DNA of 64,000 bases from Roridomyces roridus (GCA_029378245.1 JARKIF010000007.1:1860001-1924000), one strand, 5' to 3'; shown: positions 34,069 to 45,032, numbered from the stretch's first letter. Notes: a model not told the origin generated them from the letters alone. Numbers and translations are program-made.

Positions 34069-35554
34069 CATTCTCAAGCCGGCGCAGGAGCTCGCACTGT
34101 CTGGACCCATCCTCATTGTCATTGATGGCCTCAACCAGTGTGAGGATACCGACACACGATGGAAACTGTTGTGTATCCTTGCGGAGACAGCTCATGAACT
34201 TCCCCGAAATTTCCGAATCATCATCACTGGCTGCACCCAGCAACAGGACTTCAAACCATTTACTCAGGGCTTTGCCGCTGAACAGCTCATTGTCCATTCT
34301 TCTAGCGCAGATGATATCTTGGCCTACATCCAAACCACTTTGACTGATCGAGACGGGAAACCTCTGCCAGGTGTTGATGCTATAGCATGCAAAGTCCTTG
34401 TAGGCACGGCTGCAGGTTCTTTCGACACAGTGGCTTCCACATGCCACCATATCAAAGGGCCTGGTGCAGGAACCCCTGGAGCAGAAGCAAGGCTGATGGA
34501 AGTTATCAAGTCCTCACTGCCAGCACTCCTTGATCACGACGACTTGTTCTATGATCTACTCTCAAAGTCTTTCCCGGCGGATGATGCCACTCTCATCAGG
34601 CAGTTCAAATCGGTGATGGGCGACATTCTCACAGCACGGGAGCATCTCCCCAATAATCTCCTCAGACAGTTGAGGAAATATCGAGATTCTGATGAACCAT
34701 TCATGGGGCCAGACATCTTGGATGTTATACTCAGATCAGACTGTGACAAAGACATCTGGAAGGATCACACCCAGCGTTTTCTTCTGGCCCTTCCTCTTCG
34801 CCCCTCACTTGCCTCATTTCTTCTTGACAGTTCCCGCAGCCGCGGATTATCTGTTGACAAAACCACAGCAGAAGAAGCAATGGCAATGTCTTGTCTTCGC
34901 ACCCTCAACTCCGAGCTCAAGTTTGACATTTGTCACTTCCCTTCCTCTCATCTTCGAAACGGGGATGTGGAAGATCTTGGGTCTCATATTTCTGAATTTA
35001 TTTCCCCTCAACTTGCCTATGCTTGCCGTTTCTTTGTGGAGCATATTCAATGTGTTCCCTTTGAAGGTGTTCTTTCAGTCGAGCTGGAAACCCTTCTAGG
35101 GAGCAAATTTCTACTCTGGATGGAAGCAGCAAGTCTGCTCCAGCTTATAGATCAAATGGTCCCCATGCTCACTGTTCTGGAACATTGGATTGAGGTGAGG
35201 GGATTGATGAAGTCTCCATGATTCAACTCACACATGTCTGTCCAGCCTGAGGACAACAAGAATCTGAAAGCCCTCATTGCTGAAGCACGTAAATTTGTGA
35301 TCACCTTTGGCGGGATGGCGTCCGAATCTACCCCACATGTATATATATCAGCTTTGGCCATGGCTCCACCAGGATCTTTTATTTTGAGTCAGCCACACCC
35401 CAAATACTCCTGGCTTTCTCATGTTGTGCGACACACAGTATGGGATGTGCCGCCAGGTTTAACTCACAGCAAAGATGGGCAACTGATTGCTTCCTTTTGT
35501 GAAGACACCAACTCGGAGGACAAACATTCTGGCTGGTTTCTCGGTCCCAACAAA

Positions 35555-36313
35555 GAACTGTTGTGTACATTCCCCAATCCCGGCCTCCCATTGTAGCCAA
35601 TCTGGCTGCTATCCTCGAGGTGGCATTGAATCCTTGTCTGAGTGGGCCTGCCTGGATAGATTTCCGGCGTCGGTACATTGCAATTCAACATTATATGCCG
35701 GTCAATCTTCGGCGTGGAGAGACCGACATCAGAGAGGTTGCTCTGTGTCTTGTGCGGATGCTCAAACAACAAATGGCCCTGGTTGCCGTGATTTTGGATC
35801 TGGCTGAATACTGGTTGGTCACCTCAGTGGAGAAAACTCGATCTGTCGATGTGGCGGCTGATGGGTTCAACATGTATATTGACCCATTCGTCACTCTCAA
35901 CATTCAAGGATCCGAACCGGTGGCCCCAGTGCGGCGTTTCAAGTTTGACCTTCTTTTTATCCGTATGTCATCTTTTAATTCCCTGTGCAAATTTAATATA
36001 TCAACCAGGAAATGAATTGGCAGAAAAAACACGGTCCACTGACTTTGTCATGTTCATCGCACAGAACACAGGCTCTTTACACAAGCCGCGCAAGTGGGGC
36101 CATCAGGTTGACATAAGCAGTTTCTTGCGCTGCCAGGGGGATCATCACACTGTAATATGGGAACAGAGCATGGGACCGGAATTCCAGGGTGCATGCGAGC
36201 TCATAAAATCCTTCAAGAACGGAGATGTCTTGGGTGTTTTTGCATGTACTGCAGCACCTAATGAAGCACCGTTCGCGTACCTTCGGGACCCAGTAGGTAG
36301 CTTAATTCGTTGA
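35555..36313 (+). CDS. Unrecognised coding segment downstream of the NLR
   Basis: A frame beginning near 35563 reads VYIPQSRPPIVANLAAILEV, then WIDFRRRYIAIQHYMPVN, REVALCLVRMLKQQMALV and APVRRFKFDLLFI. After a GT-AG intron near 35965-36008 it continues GNELAEKTRSTDFVMFIAQ, VIWEQSMGPEFQGACELI and APFAYLRDPVGS. The opening residues may be the last part of the NLR's repeat region in a shifted frame, in which case a new gene starts later. I recognise no domain. A diverged copy of the last 25 codons lies on the minus strand near 40380-40460. Confidence 0.45.
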
Positions 36314-36425
36314 CATGAAGCGTACCTAACAGGTCGATTCTACACCTCTCCGTCAACGGCGGATCAACTATTCCCGATTGGGAAGCTCCCTCCTGCCACA
36401 TAACCACCACCATCGCCTCGACGCT
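36247..36425 (+). repeat. Left arm of a 3.9-kb-spaced inverted repeat
   Basis: Contains the 3' end of the preceding coding segment plus about 110 bp of flank (TTAATTCGTTGACATGAAG and ATTCCCGATTGGGAAGCTCC). It matches the reverse complement of 40262-40430 with scattered differences. Confidence 0.75.
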
Positions 36426-36686
36426 CCGACACACCGCCGTCAATCCACGCGCTAGGGCGCTACGCCGCGGCGTGTTGCACGCCTTCCAAGGACTCTTTCG
36501 CTGCCCAGATACCCTCAAGCCCGCTGAACAATGATCTACACCCCGACCTCTGTTACTTCTTCCAAGCTTCTTCTCACTTGCCGCGCGCATCCCGTTCGGG
36601 GCTCCTTGCACGCCTCCGCATCCAGAACTCAAAGACGTCCTGAAACACACTAGGGCTCCCGTCTGCCACGATGTTTTTGACCTACG

Positions 36687-37040
36687 GGACCTCCGGCGCC
36701 TCCCTTCCTCCTTGCCACCCCCGCCGTTCGTTCGATCCGCCTTGCCCGCTGCTGCCGCATCCTTAACTCCTAGCCGTCTCTACGAACCTCAGAGTTCTTG
36801 CTGACTGCGCCGTTTTCGACTGAATTACAGGACCTCCGGCGCCTCCGTTCCTCCTTGCCACCCACCGTTCGTTCGAGCCGCCTTGCACGCCGTTCACGCT
36901 TCCCTACCTCCAAGCAGTCTGCAACTCGGAATTCTCATTGAGTGCAGCGGTTTCGACCCACAGGACCTCCGCCGCCTCCGTTCCTCCTTGTCATCAGCAC
37001 CCCGCCATTCGGGCCTTGCACGCTGCTCCCGCATTCCATC
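36687..37040 (+). repeat. Diverged tandem repeat, three units of about 135-143 bp
   Basis: Units start at about 36687, 36830 and 36963 with GGACCTCCGGCGCCTCC or close variants. Each continues with TTCCTCCTTG and a later GCCTTGCACGC-type block. Divergence between units is substantial, so the array is old. No protein was recognised. Confidence 0.65.
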
Positions 37041-40000
37041 TGCAATACCTCCAGATGGCCTTGAACGACAGCACTCTCGTCGCCTGTGCCCCATACATGG
37101 ACGCCTCTGGGCTACCCAACCCCGAGGTCGTATCTCCGTCCCCTGGGCACCCACCAACGCAAGCAACATATTCCCGTGCGCAGAACCACCCAAGTACACA
37201 TCATACCTCACCGCTCCGGCCCAGCCTCCTCCCTAAATTTTTGCAAACGGCCCCCAACTTTCTGTACGCCGCTAGCGAAGATGGCATGTCGGCGCACTAA
37301 CCCTTGGTACACCAGCGCCCACCATAGTACATCACCCTTGCCTGCAGGATGCAAAGGGAGGTGAGGGGGAGGTGAGGTGAGGGAGCAGGAACAGAGGAGA
37401 GGGAGGGCCGGAGATGTCAGCGCGGAGGGCGGGAGACGAGAGGGAGGGTGCACGAGGGGGAGCACGAGGGCGGGAGGCGAGGCGGGCTGAGGAGACGGAG
37501 GCGAGGGCGGAGAGGAGGGAGGGGAGTGCGCGAGTGAGGGACATTGCTTAGTGTGTACATCGTCGTTAAGTACCTACCGCAATTCACGTTTGATGAGTCC
37601 TCAATCCAACTTGTCGGAGGCTAGAAAATTTGAAACAAAGAGTTGGAGGAAGCACGCAAGGCAGCCAACACCATTAACAATAGTGCTGATCATTTCTGAG
37701 GGAGGGAAAAAATTATTTGCTCGCCATTCTGTAAGTAAGTTGTACCTCAAGTAGAAATCCCTATGGGAAGTACTCCGTCTTTCGAACGAAACGGTGTTCC
37801 CGTATATAATCACCCTGGAAAAATAGAACAAAAATCAATTGAGGTGCGGCAGACCTATAACATGAAATCCCGAGCTTCACAAAAGAGCCAATCCGAGGGG
37901 ATATGCATTCCAGACAAAAAGAGAAGTGGGGAACGATATTTATTCGCCACCCGATTGGCTGCCCGGATATCATTTAATGGGATTGCCGGCACGACGGAGG
38001 TGTGTAAGAGGTCGCGAAGATGTTGGCCTCTTTCGCCCACTCTCGGCACTTAGACAGTCGTCAAGGATTCAATTCCATCTACTTATTTACTTATTTGTAC
38101 ACACTCGATTAGTATGAGAACGAGGCGAATTTGAGAGAGGAAGGTATTTATGGAGGAGGTGCCGTAGGTGCGGAGGTGGCGAAGGTGCCGTAGGTGGGTG
38201 GTACAAGCAGACGATAGAACTTGAAGGAGACGGCTTACCTGCTCACAAATTGGCTCCCAATCTCCCACAGCCAGCCCTCGATCCCATCCCCATCCCCATC
38301 CCCTCTCCGGCCCTCTCCTCCCGCATGAAGACGAAGGCGATGATAAGCACCGAATGCTGCAGGCTTGAGAGGACGGTGCTCCGGTGGTCGGTGTGCCCCG
38401 AGGCGGCGCGCGGAGAGGCCATCGGATTCGTCCCTGAGGTGTCAGAGGCGTAGTACGGAAGCGTAACAGCGACGAGCGCTACGGCGACGAGAATCCCCCG
38501 TTATTAAGGAGGGAGGACGATTTCATGGTTTGTGGGAAAGAGGCTGGGGCCGTCGGGGTAGAGGTCAGGATCGCGGGAGGACTCGCTGGAGTTGCCTTCT
38601 ATGAGTTGGGTGGTTGCAGCGTGAGCACGGGGAGAATTCAAACAGCATGTCCCGACACCGGGGCGGGGAGTCCGCAGGCGTCCATGGACGGGGAAGGCGG
38701 GGAGTGGAGGTGGGGCAGTGGAGGTGAAATAGCGCTGAGCGTGTGTGTTGTGTTGATCCTGGCGGGAACGCTGGGTATTCGAGCAGAAGGGGAAGTAGGG
38801 CGGACATCAGCAAAACTAAAATGATCTGGCTCATCTGGCAGCAGATGGATCAGACGCGCCAGATCGCCAGAACCACATCTGGCAGCATAATGACACGCCT
38901 GGCGCCAGGAATGACTTCTGGCGCCAGAATACATTTCTAGCGAGATACGGTACAGCTTGATAAAACGAGCTATCACGTACAGAGCACGCAACAACGCAAC
39001 AACGCCCAGCGAGGTTAGCAGTCACCCATGAACCACACAGATACCCGCCGCCTCCCCCTCGGGAAATCCGCAGCCACCCGATGTGCCGTCGATGCCATGC
39101 AGTCATCCCGATGCTGGCAGATGCGAGAACAGCGGATGGCGGATACGACAAGGGAAGGAGGGCTGGAGATACCGCCGCGCACTACGCTCGGGGTCGAGGG
39201 GCGCGTGTGCAACGCCGGGGGTGTCAGGGTCGATGCACAACGTACAGGCAGAAAGGAGTCAGCGAGAGTATTGATTTTGGAGCGGTGTCACGCACCATCC
39301 GTCGAGAATCCCGGATCCGTCGCTAGCTACACGACATCCACGCCGCCCGATATTCCAAGTCACAAAGAGAGCAGGTCTTGAGTTGAGGACACCAGCTTCA
39401 GCACAGAGAGCGATGGGTTGAGGCAGGCCTTAAGAGGAGGGCTCTTGAAGTAGGGACACTTGAAGCACGTCGAGGGCGACACGAGGATATGCAGTTCTTG
39501 TGGGACATAGAAGGAGCTTGAAGACTTGACACACTTGCCGGGTGAAGACTTGATTGCGCCAGCGTACAGACAAGGATAGGAAGGGAGGAAGGGTGAGGAT
39601 GGGGGCAACGAGAAGAGGAGGAGCGGGAAGATGAAGGGAGAGGAAAGTGGTGCTGCGGGCGTTTGATCAACAATTGCGCCATTGTTGATCAAACGCCGAT
39701 CTTACGTACCACGTGCGCTCGGACTTGTCGTTTTGAAGAACTCCGTGGCTTCGAGCCACTTCAAGGCAGCAAGCAACAGCACTTATTGGATGACTCTCCA
39801 TGTGTGGAACCATAGAGAACCATTCCGCGGCTTGAAACAGAGGAATTTCTGTCAAAACATTTTCGGCCATGTCAACCAGACGGATCAGATGGTGCCAGAT
39901 CTCGCCAGATGCGCCAGATGGATTGAGTTTTGCTGATGGAGAGCCTGGATGGAGAAAGTGGCACATAGGATAGCGGAAACCAGTAGCACCGGAGCCGTGA

Positions 40001-40261
40001 GCGAAGGTCGTCGTCCCGGCGCTACACGGCACTTCTGTGTACATTGCTTGTTGTGCGAGGGTTTTCGTAGTCGCATGACAAGAAACGCCTAGGTGTGCAC
40101 GGCGCAGCACGAAATGGGGAAGCAACAATACCAGCACGGGGGGCGGAGGTGAAGGAGGCGGCTCCAGTCGTCTAGCGGCGCCCGAGGGTTCCCACAAACG
40201 ACAGTGATAGTGGGAGGATCACAGTCATGTCACTCTGCGGCGTGGATTGGCGGTGGTGCCC
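37041..40261. other. Gene-poor low-complexity region
   Basis: No gene recognised. A purine-rich G/A tract spans about 37365-37540. GGTGCCGTAGGTG-type short repeats lie at 38155-38195. Clusters of the word CTGGC/GCCAG occur at 38825-38935 and 39880-39925. A perfect hairpin lies at 39658-39697. Confidence 0.45.
39658..39697. repeat. Perfect 17-bp inverted repeat (hairpin)
   Basis: GGCGTTTGATCAACAAT, a 6-base spacer TGCGCC, then the exact reverse complement. It is not tied to any gene seen here. Confidence 0.8.
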
Positions 40262-40430
40262 CAGATCGTCGAGGATGGTGGTGGTGTCGTGGTAAGAGGA
40301 GCTTCCCGATTGGGAATAATTGATCCGCCGCTGCGTAGACAGGACCTGTTAGGTACGCTTCGTGTCAACGAATTAAGCTGCCTACCGGGTCCCGAAGGTA
40401 CGCGAACGGTGCTTCCTTAGGTGTACTGCA
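40262..40430 (-). repeat. Right arm of the inverted repeat, with a relic gene end
   Basis: The minus strand carries codons for VIVCSTPKEAPFAYLRDPV, similar to the end of the segment at 36.2 kb, and the same downstream flank. Upstream, on the minus strand, the relic is cut by the hAT-type element starting at 40461. Confidence 0.72.
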
Positions 40431-40766
40431 GACGATGACCGTGCCGAAGGATATCATGTTGTAACCGCAACAGTGGTGGCCTATATAGACCCGAACCTGG
40501 TCTGTCTATGAATTGTCGATAGACAGACCAGTCGATCTCGGAGATCTTTCAAGGCACGCGCCGATTTCCTAATTCGGCGATTTCACGTGATCAGCCCGCC
40601 CCCGCCTTCCAGAGGCTTTCACTGCGTCGTGCGGCAACGAGATGAGTACTTCCAGAGGGAAAATAGTTTATATACACTGTGTTCATTCAAATCTACGAGT
40701 AGGATCACATTCGAATGTGTAGGTAGCACGGTAACGAACAATCCAACAGCAAAAAGGCAATGGACC

Positions 40767-41211
40767 CAAGGGGGCACCGGGGGAGGGGGGGGGGGGGGGG
40801 GGGTCCCGAGAGGGCTCGAAAAAAATTTCTATATGTATATTAGTAAATGTGTTTTGGAGCATATTGGACACTCTTGATTGAAATTTCCAAATCGGGACTG
40901 ATATATTACATAATACAGCTGCCAGTCTCACCGACTCTCACAAGACATTGCCACAGACAACAAGTGTATCATTGCTCAAGTACACATGAGATGGGTCTAA
41001 TTGACACTGGGGTCCTCTAATAAGTTTGTAATACATATTTTTCCTATGGTTGGGAGCCGTGGATGGCTCGGACCGCCGGTAAATCACATGATCGTGGGAA
41101 TGATCTGCCTTATATAGGAGGGGAGGGGGGGGGGGGGGGGGGGGGGTCCAGCCAGGGTCGAAAAAAACTTTTCGACCCTATATCCGAAATTCCGATCCCG
41201 ACGCCCCCTTG
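40767..41211. mobile_element. hAT-type MITE, family 1, copy A (445 bp)
   Basis: Flanked by the 8-bp duplication AATGGACC (40759-40766 and 41212-41219). Ends CAAGGGGGCACCGG and, at the right, CCGATCCCGACGCCCCCTTG. It is nearly the same as copy B at 51263-51701, but lacks an internal stretch of about 18 bases near the left end and has much longer G-runs: 19 G at 40785-40803 and 22 G at 41125-41146. Confidence 0.92.
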
Positions 41212-41507
41212 AATGGACCGGTCCACACGTTTAAAACACGACCCTGAGTACAGGGCACGTCCAATACGACGGTTCTCCACCACTCTGCCACAGCAGTACC
41301 GTCTCTGCGTCAGAGAAAGCCGCTTCCGCCGTCGGAGAGAAGCACGGTATGACCGGCAGCACCAGCGTGGCATGCAGAGTGGATGGGAATTGAGGAGGAC
41401 TGGATGGGAGGTAATAATGGTGTGCTGGGCGAGAGCTGGGTCTGATTTCGATGCGCCCATGTCACAATATGGGCGTGCGTAGGCGGCTCAACGGCGCGCA
41501 GTGTGGT

Positions 41508-42122
41508 TAGTGTTTTCCCGGCTCCGGCTTGGCTTGAAGCCGCCGGCTTGGGCTTGGCTTGACCCGGCTCCGGCTTTCGAAATCCCCAAGCCCAAGCCGG
41601 AGCCGGATATGCCGGCCGGCTCGGGCCCGGCTCCGGCTTAGCCGACAGCTTTGGTCGATCTTTTTAAACCTGTTTTCTCAGCTCGTACAGATGAACTACT
41701 GTTGAATGGAGCACCAGTAGTATACATTGACAGATACAAAGCCAAAATAAAGATTGCAAGTGGGGTTTCTGAGCTGTTTCTGAGAGTCAGATTAGCAGCC
41801 GGCAGCTGATGGAATCATAATGATCATCAGCTGTCAATGTTTCTACTGTCGTTCAACCTGGAAATTCAAAGTCCAATAATGGCTGATCTTGAGTATTTTT
41901 TTCAGTTACATTGGGTGCAGAGTGGTCTGCCCAACACACTCCCGAGATGACTCTGAAGTTGGGCTTGGAAGCCGGGGCTTAGCCGCCGGCTTGGGGCTTG
42001 AGAAATCCCAAGCCGGAGCCGTAAGCCGGGGTGCACACCCGGCTTGGGCTTGGCTTGGCCCGGCTTAGCCGGACCCCGGCTCCGCCGGCTTCGGGCTTCA
42101 AGCCGTAGCCGGCAAAACACTA
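41508..42122. mobile_element. hAT-type MITE, family 2 (615 bp)
   Basis: Flanked by the 8-bp duplication AGTGTGGT (41500-41507 and 42123-42130). Ends TAGTGTTTTCCCGGCTCCGG and the reverse complement of CCGTAGCCGGCAAAACACTA. Both ends are followed by arrays of GGCTTGGCTT / AAGCCGGAGCCGG words in both orientations, while the middle (41670-41960) is AT-rich and non-coding. Confidence 0.9.
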
Positions 42123-42722
42123 AGTGTGGTGTCAATCTGGGTCGGTAGGGGCTCGGATTGCAGAAGAAAACGTCCAAAGCGGTAAGGAACGAGTGGTTGG
42201 GGCGACAAAGAGAGGCGTGGAAGGTGTGGGTGGGTGTGGCAGAGCACAACTTCTTCGTCAGCGTCAGCATCGAGTCGATAGAGTCACACAGTCGCGCACC
42301 TGAATCCCCGAGTCTCCTTATCTTTCCTTTCATCGCACGCGCGCACTAATCACCATCCCGTCCTGCCAGCGACCACCGTGCGTGGTACAGCATCGACCAT
42401 TCATCGTGGACCAGTGGCGATCCAGGCGTTCCGTGGACCGGACTGGGTGGTCACTGTTGAGAAGGAATCCAGGTATATTGGAGTGATATGGTGTCGCTTT
42501 CGAGGCTTGACGGGGAGTAGCGCGGTCCCACAACGAGTTCCAGCGAAGGGAGAGGGAGAGCAGGGGAGAGCGGCGGAGCCACGACAGGGATCACGTGAAA
42601 TCGCCCAAATAGGAAATCGGCGCGTCTCGATGAAATTTCACGAGATCGACCAGTCTGTCTATCGACATATCATAGACAGACTGGTTACAAGTCTATGGCC
42701 TATACAGTCCTGTTGTAGTTAG

Positions 42723-43340
42723 TATCATGTTCCTGGATCCGGAGGTCCAGGTCTCCAATCACTAATTGTGTCCAGTGCAATCATTCCATATTTTACCACG
42801 CTCTGATTCGTTACTTTTGATCATGATTGCGCAATGCAATGCTTGGAAACCCTAGCGAGGGAGTGCGGCGCACGGACGAGCGGGCAGCATCCTTCTGTTC
42901 CATTCAATGATTCATTTTTGCTCTTTGTGGAAGACGGAGGACCCAGGTCTGCCCGGAGGGCGGTGCTATATGTACCGTTGAGTCGGCGTTGACATAGTAA
43001 TGTTCAGTATTCGGGCATCTCGGCGATGTTCAATTTATTCGATTCATACTTACATAATACACAGTCCAACATTGTCCTCGAGCTCATATTGGATCTCGGG
43101 ACTCGCCTTACATCTCCATCCCTTTTCATCGAGAAGTTCCCCTCCAGAAGCACATAATTCTCATTCACCGTTGCCCCAATCGGCACCTCCCTGGCTGGAA
43201 AACACAGTCAACGAAGAACCCAACCCGAAATTCTGCCACACTGCACTCATACTCTTCGCAAACGCAGCTTGCACCGCGGTTTTGAGCGGCCCCTCCAACT
43301 GGCGGATGGCAGGCTCTCCCAAAGTCACCGCCACCCAGGC
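42723..43340. other. Flank between the repeat island and the GMC relic
   Basis: No intact gene. A minus-strand stretch at 43161-43340 encodes an amphipathic-looking run (GEPAIRQLEGPLKTAVQAAF) that I do not recognise; it may belong to another gene fused to the GMC relic. Confidence 0.4.
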
Positions 43341-43560
43341 GCAGCTGCCCCACAATCTCGCTTTTGTAAAAGAGCCCAGGGAGATCCGAGACGTCCTCGT
43401 AAATCTTATAGAAATCCCGCCTTGGCTGCCGCTGCGCGTCCATAGCCAACAGATCTTGCTGGAAACTATCAAGCAAAGGGAATATTGACAGCTTCCAGTT
43501 GTCTAGGCGGGGCGGAGGTCAAGCGGAGGTAGATACTGCGTGCGGGAGGGCATTATTCAA
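43341..43560 (-). pseudogene. GMC oxidoreductase first-exon and promoter relic
   Basis: The minus strand reads DFYKIYEDVSDLPGLFY, matching KIYEDVSDLPGLVYDFVIVGG at the N-terminus of GMC-2, and then leaves the family. Upstream sequence to about 43560 resembles the flank upstream of GMC-1 (22120-22180). The rest of the GMC gene is absent. Confidence 0.75.
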
Positions 43561-43650
43561 TGAGCCGGGAGAAAGTCGAAGGCGCGGAGTCGGGTCGACA
43601 AGGGTCTGTTGACATCGTGTCGTATATCTAGTCAAAAACATTTTGAGCAC

Positions 43651-44854
43651 TTATTCCCCGGACTCCCTTTGCCTCCGCATCTCGACGTTCTGCTCCCACT
43701 TTTCCAGCGCACGCGAATCCAGATCCCCATCCTTGTCCGCTCCTTCTGCATCCTGGGTCAAGAAACCCCACCCAGGGTCCTCGTATGCGTATCCCAGCGG
43801 TTCATCTCCAATCACCCGCAGCTCGAGTAGATTGGGTAATCCCGCGTCGAGCTGCGGGAGAACCTGAGCCCACGAGAACGGCCAGTCACCGTCAGGGCCT
43901 TCCATGGGACAGTCTTCCAGCGTGAGACTGCTGAGGGCGGGGTGACCCAGGACAAACGATTCAGCACTCCCCTGTACTTCGCGGCACCACATTACGCTCT
44001 TGAGGTGGAGGGAGGTCAGGTTGGGTACCGGTCGAGGGTCGGAGGGGAAGCCCATGCTAGAATAGATACCGTCGTTGAGGAGTCGAAGTGTGGATACGGA
44101 CTGTGACTTGAATTCAATTTTCAGTTGGCTAGAATTGAGACATTGCGCACCTGAGCTGCGGCCAACGCGGTCATCATGTGGTCCCAAAAATCTGTGTCAC
44201 CAATCTCATCCGGAGCATAGGTGCCTTCCAAGTCTGGTCCGGTGGTCTCAACCTCCAACGTTTCGAGCAGGCGCAGAAGGACGGCGAATGACTCGGACGC
44301 CAGGATGTCGCAAGGCCTTGTGATGAGGCCTTTGATTGTGAGCCACTTGAGCTCGGGGAGCGGGGCGCCAGAGGATACGCCTTCCAAAACAGCGCGTTGC
44401 ATTTTCAGGCCATATGAAGGCTCGTAATCCTCGTCGTCCAAGGGGCTCCAGTTCTCCCCGAAGTTTGAAAAATCAAGTCGGAGAGAGGATAGGGGAGGGA
44501 ATCCAGAGAGCCCTTTCATCGCTTGCGACACGCAAACGAGTCCATCATCCGTCAGTTCCTGCTCTGATCACGCTTAGCGGCTGTTTGGACAAAGACTCGA
44601 GACTACTCACCTGCCGAACCCCGAAACACGACAGACTTGACATATCCCACAATTTTCTCACAGGATTGAAGCCCGACGAATCCTTCGGCACTCTGTACGC
44701 GGTCTTGTACGACGATTTCGGTGAATGCCTTTGGAGTGGCGAGAGCATCCATCGTTTTGTTGGCCGCTCGAATCGTGAGCAGTTCGGGCCTTTGCAAGAG
44801 TCCGAGAATGGTCTGGATGAGCTCGAGAGGGACATCTGAGGTTCCCTGGGTCAT
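43651..44854 (-). CDS. F-box-like / leucine-rich protein 1
   Basis: Probable substrate-recognition protein of SCF ubiquitin ligases or a derived family. Start at 44854: MTQGTSDVPLELIQTILGLL is an F-box-like beginning (VPLELIQTIL, RPELLTIRAANKTM). A GT-AG intron joins VFRGSA to EQELTDDGLVCVSQAMKGL. Then repeats of leucine-rich type: FPPLSSLRLDFSNFG, LPELKWLTIKGLI, LLETLEVETTGPD, VPNLTSLHLKSV, HPALSSLTLEDCP and LPNLLELRVIGDEPLGY. It ends NVEMRRQRESGE. Its paralogue is at 57.4-58.6 kb. Confidence 0.8.
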
Positions 44855-45032
44855 CGCGAGAAAGTGCACGGTGCTCTCCCTGGCGACGGTCGTGGCGGTT
44901 GCCAAAACGATGTTTGATCAATATCGATCAATGATCGTCAATCCAACATGTCCGATTACGCGATCACGTGTCGTTTGGGATTTGTCCCAAATTTGTCCAT
45001 TCAAGTACTTGCCGCGCATTCTGATTCCAAAA

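Larger units (their letters stand above)
29662..35596 (+). pseudogene. C2-NACHT NLR-type protein, interrupted by two insertions
   Basis: Fungal NLR-like (STAND) proteins are thought to act in non-self recognition. Exons at 29662-30032 encode a C2-like domain (GLLDVTGLSLSRYCE, KADKNSPWNESHS, TSTSNLRISVYEKRY). After a 1.6-kb repeat-rich insertion, helical segments follow (ASTADSVVQNALSVQDTWE, QLVQQTTDCGYFITDYF), then the P-loop RFLVVCGPPGSGKSTIL near 32865 and DRSCHSIREVFPTIAYDLA. A 965-bp TIR element then separates this from the Walker B strand GPILIVIDGLNQC near 34110 and a long helical C-terminal region (FYDLLSKSFPADDATLIRQF, SELKFDICHF). It ends near 35600 with WD-repeat-like remnants (DVPPGLTHSKDGQLIAS). 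A further frame change near 31740 argues for decay. The C2 exon could still be expressed alone. Confidence 0.83.
40461..42722. mobile_element. hAT-like non-autonomous element hosting two smaller hAT-type elements
   Basis: Flanked by TATCATGTT at 40452-40460 and 42723-42731 (8 or 9 bp duplicated depending on where the end is placed). Ends are imperfect inverted repeats, GTAACCGCAACAG and, reverse-complemented, CTAACTACAACAG. About 110 bp inside each end (40485-40591 and 42591-42705) are long matching arms, each with a hairpin (CTGGTCTGTCTAT with ATAGACAGACCAG) and a shared ATTTCACGTGATC. No transposase was recognised. Two further elements with their own 8-bp duplications lie inside. Confidence 0.78.

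Noticed and set aside
37360..37545. Proline/serine-rich protein on the minus strand of the purine tract
   Set aside because: The frame is open only because of G/A low complexity; no conserved sequence lies on either side.
41508..42122. Coding sequence in the GC-rich 41.5-42.1 kb block
   Set aside because: Long open frames here come from repeated GGCTTGG-type words inside a MITE with 8-bp target duplication.
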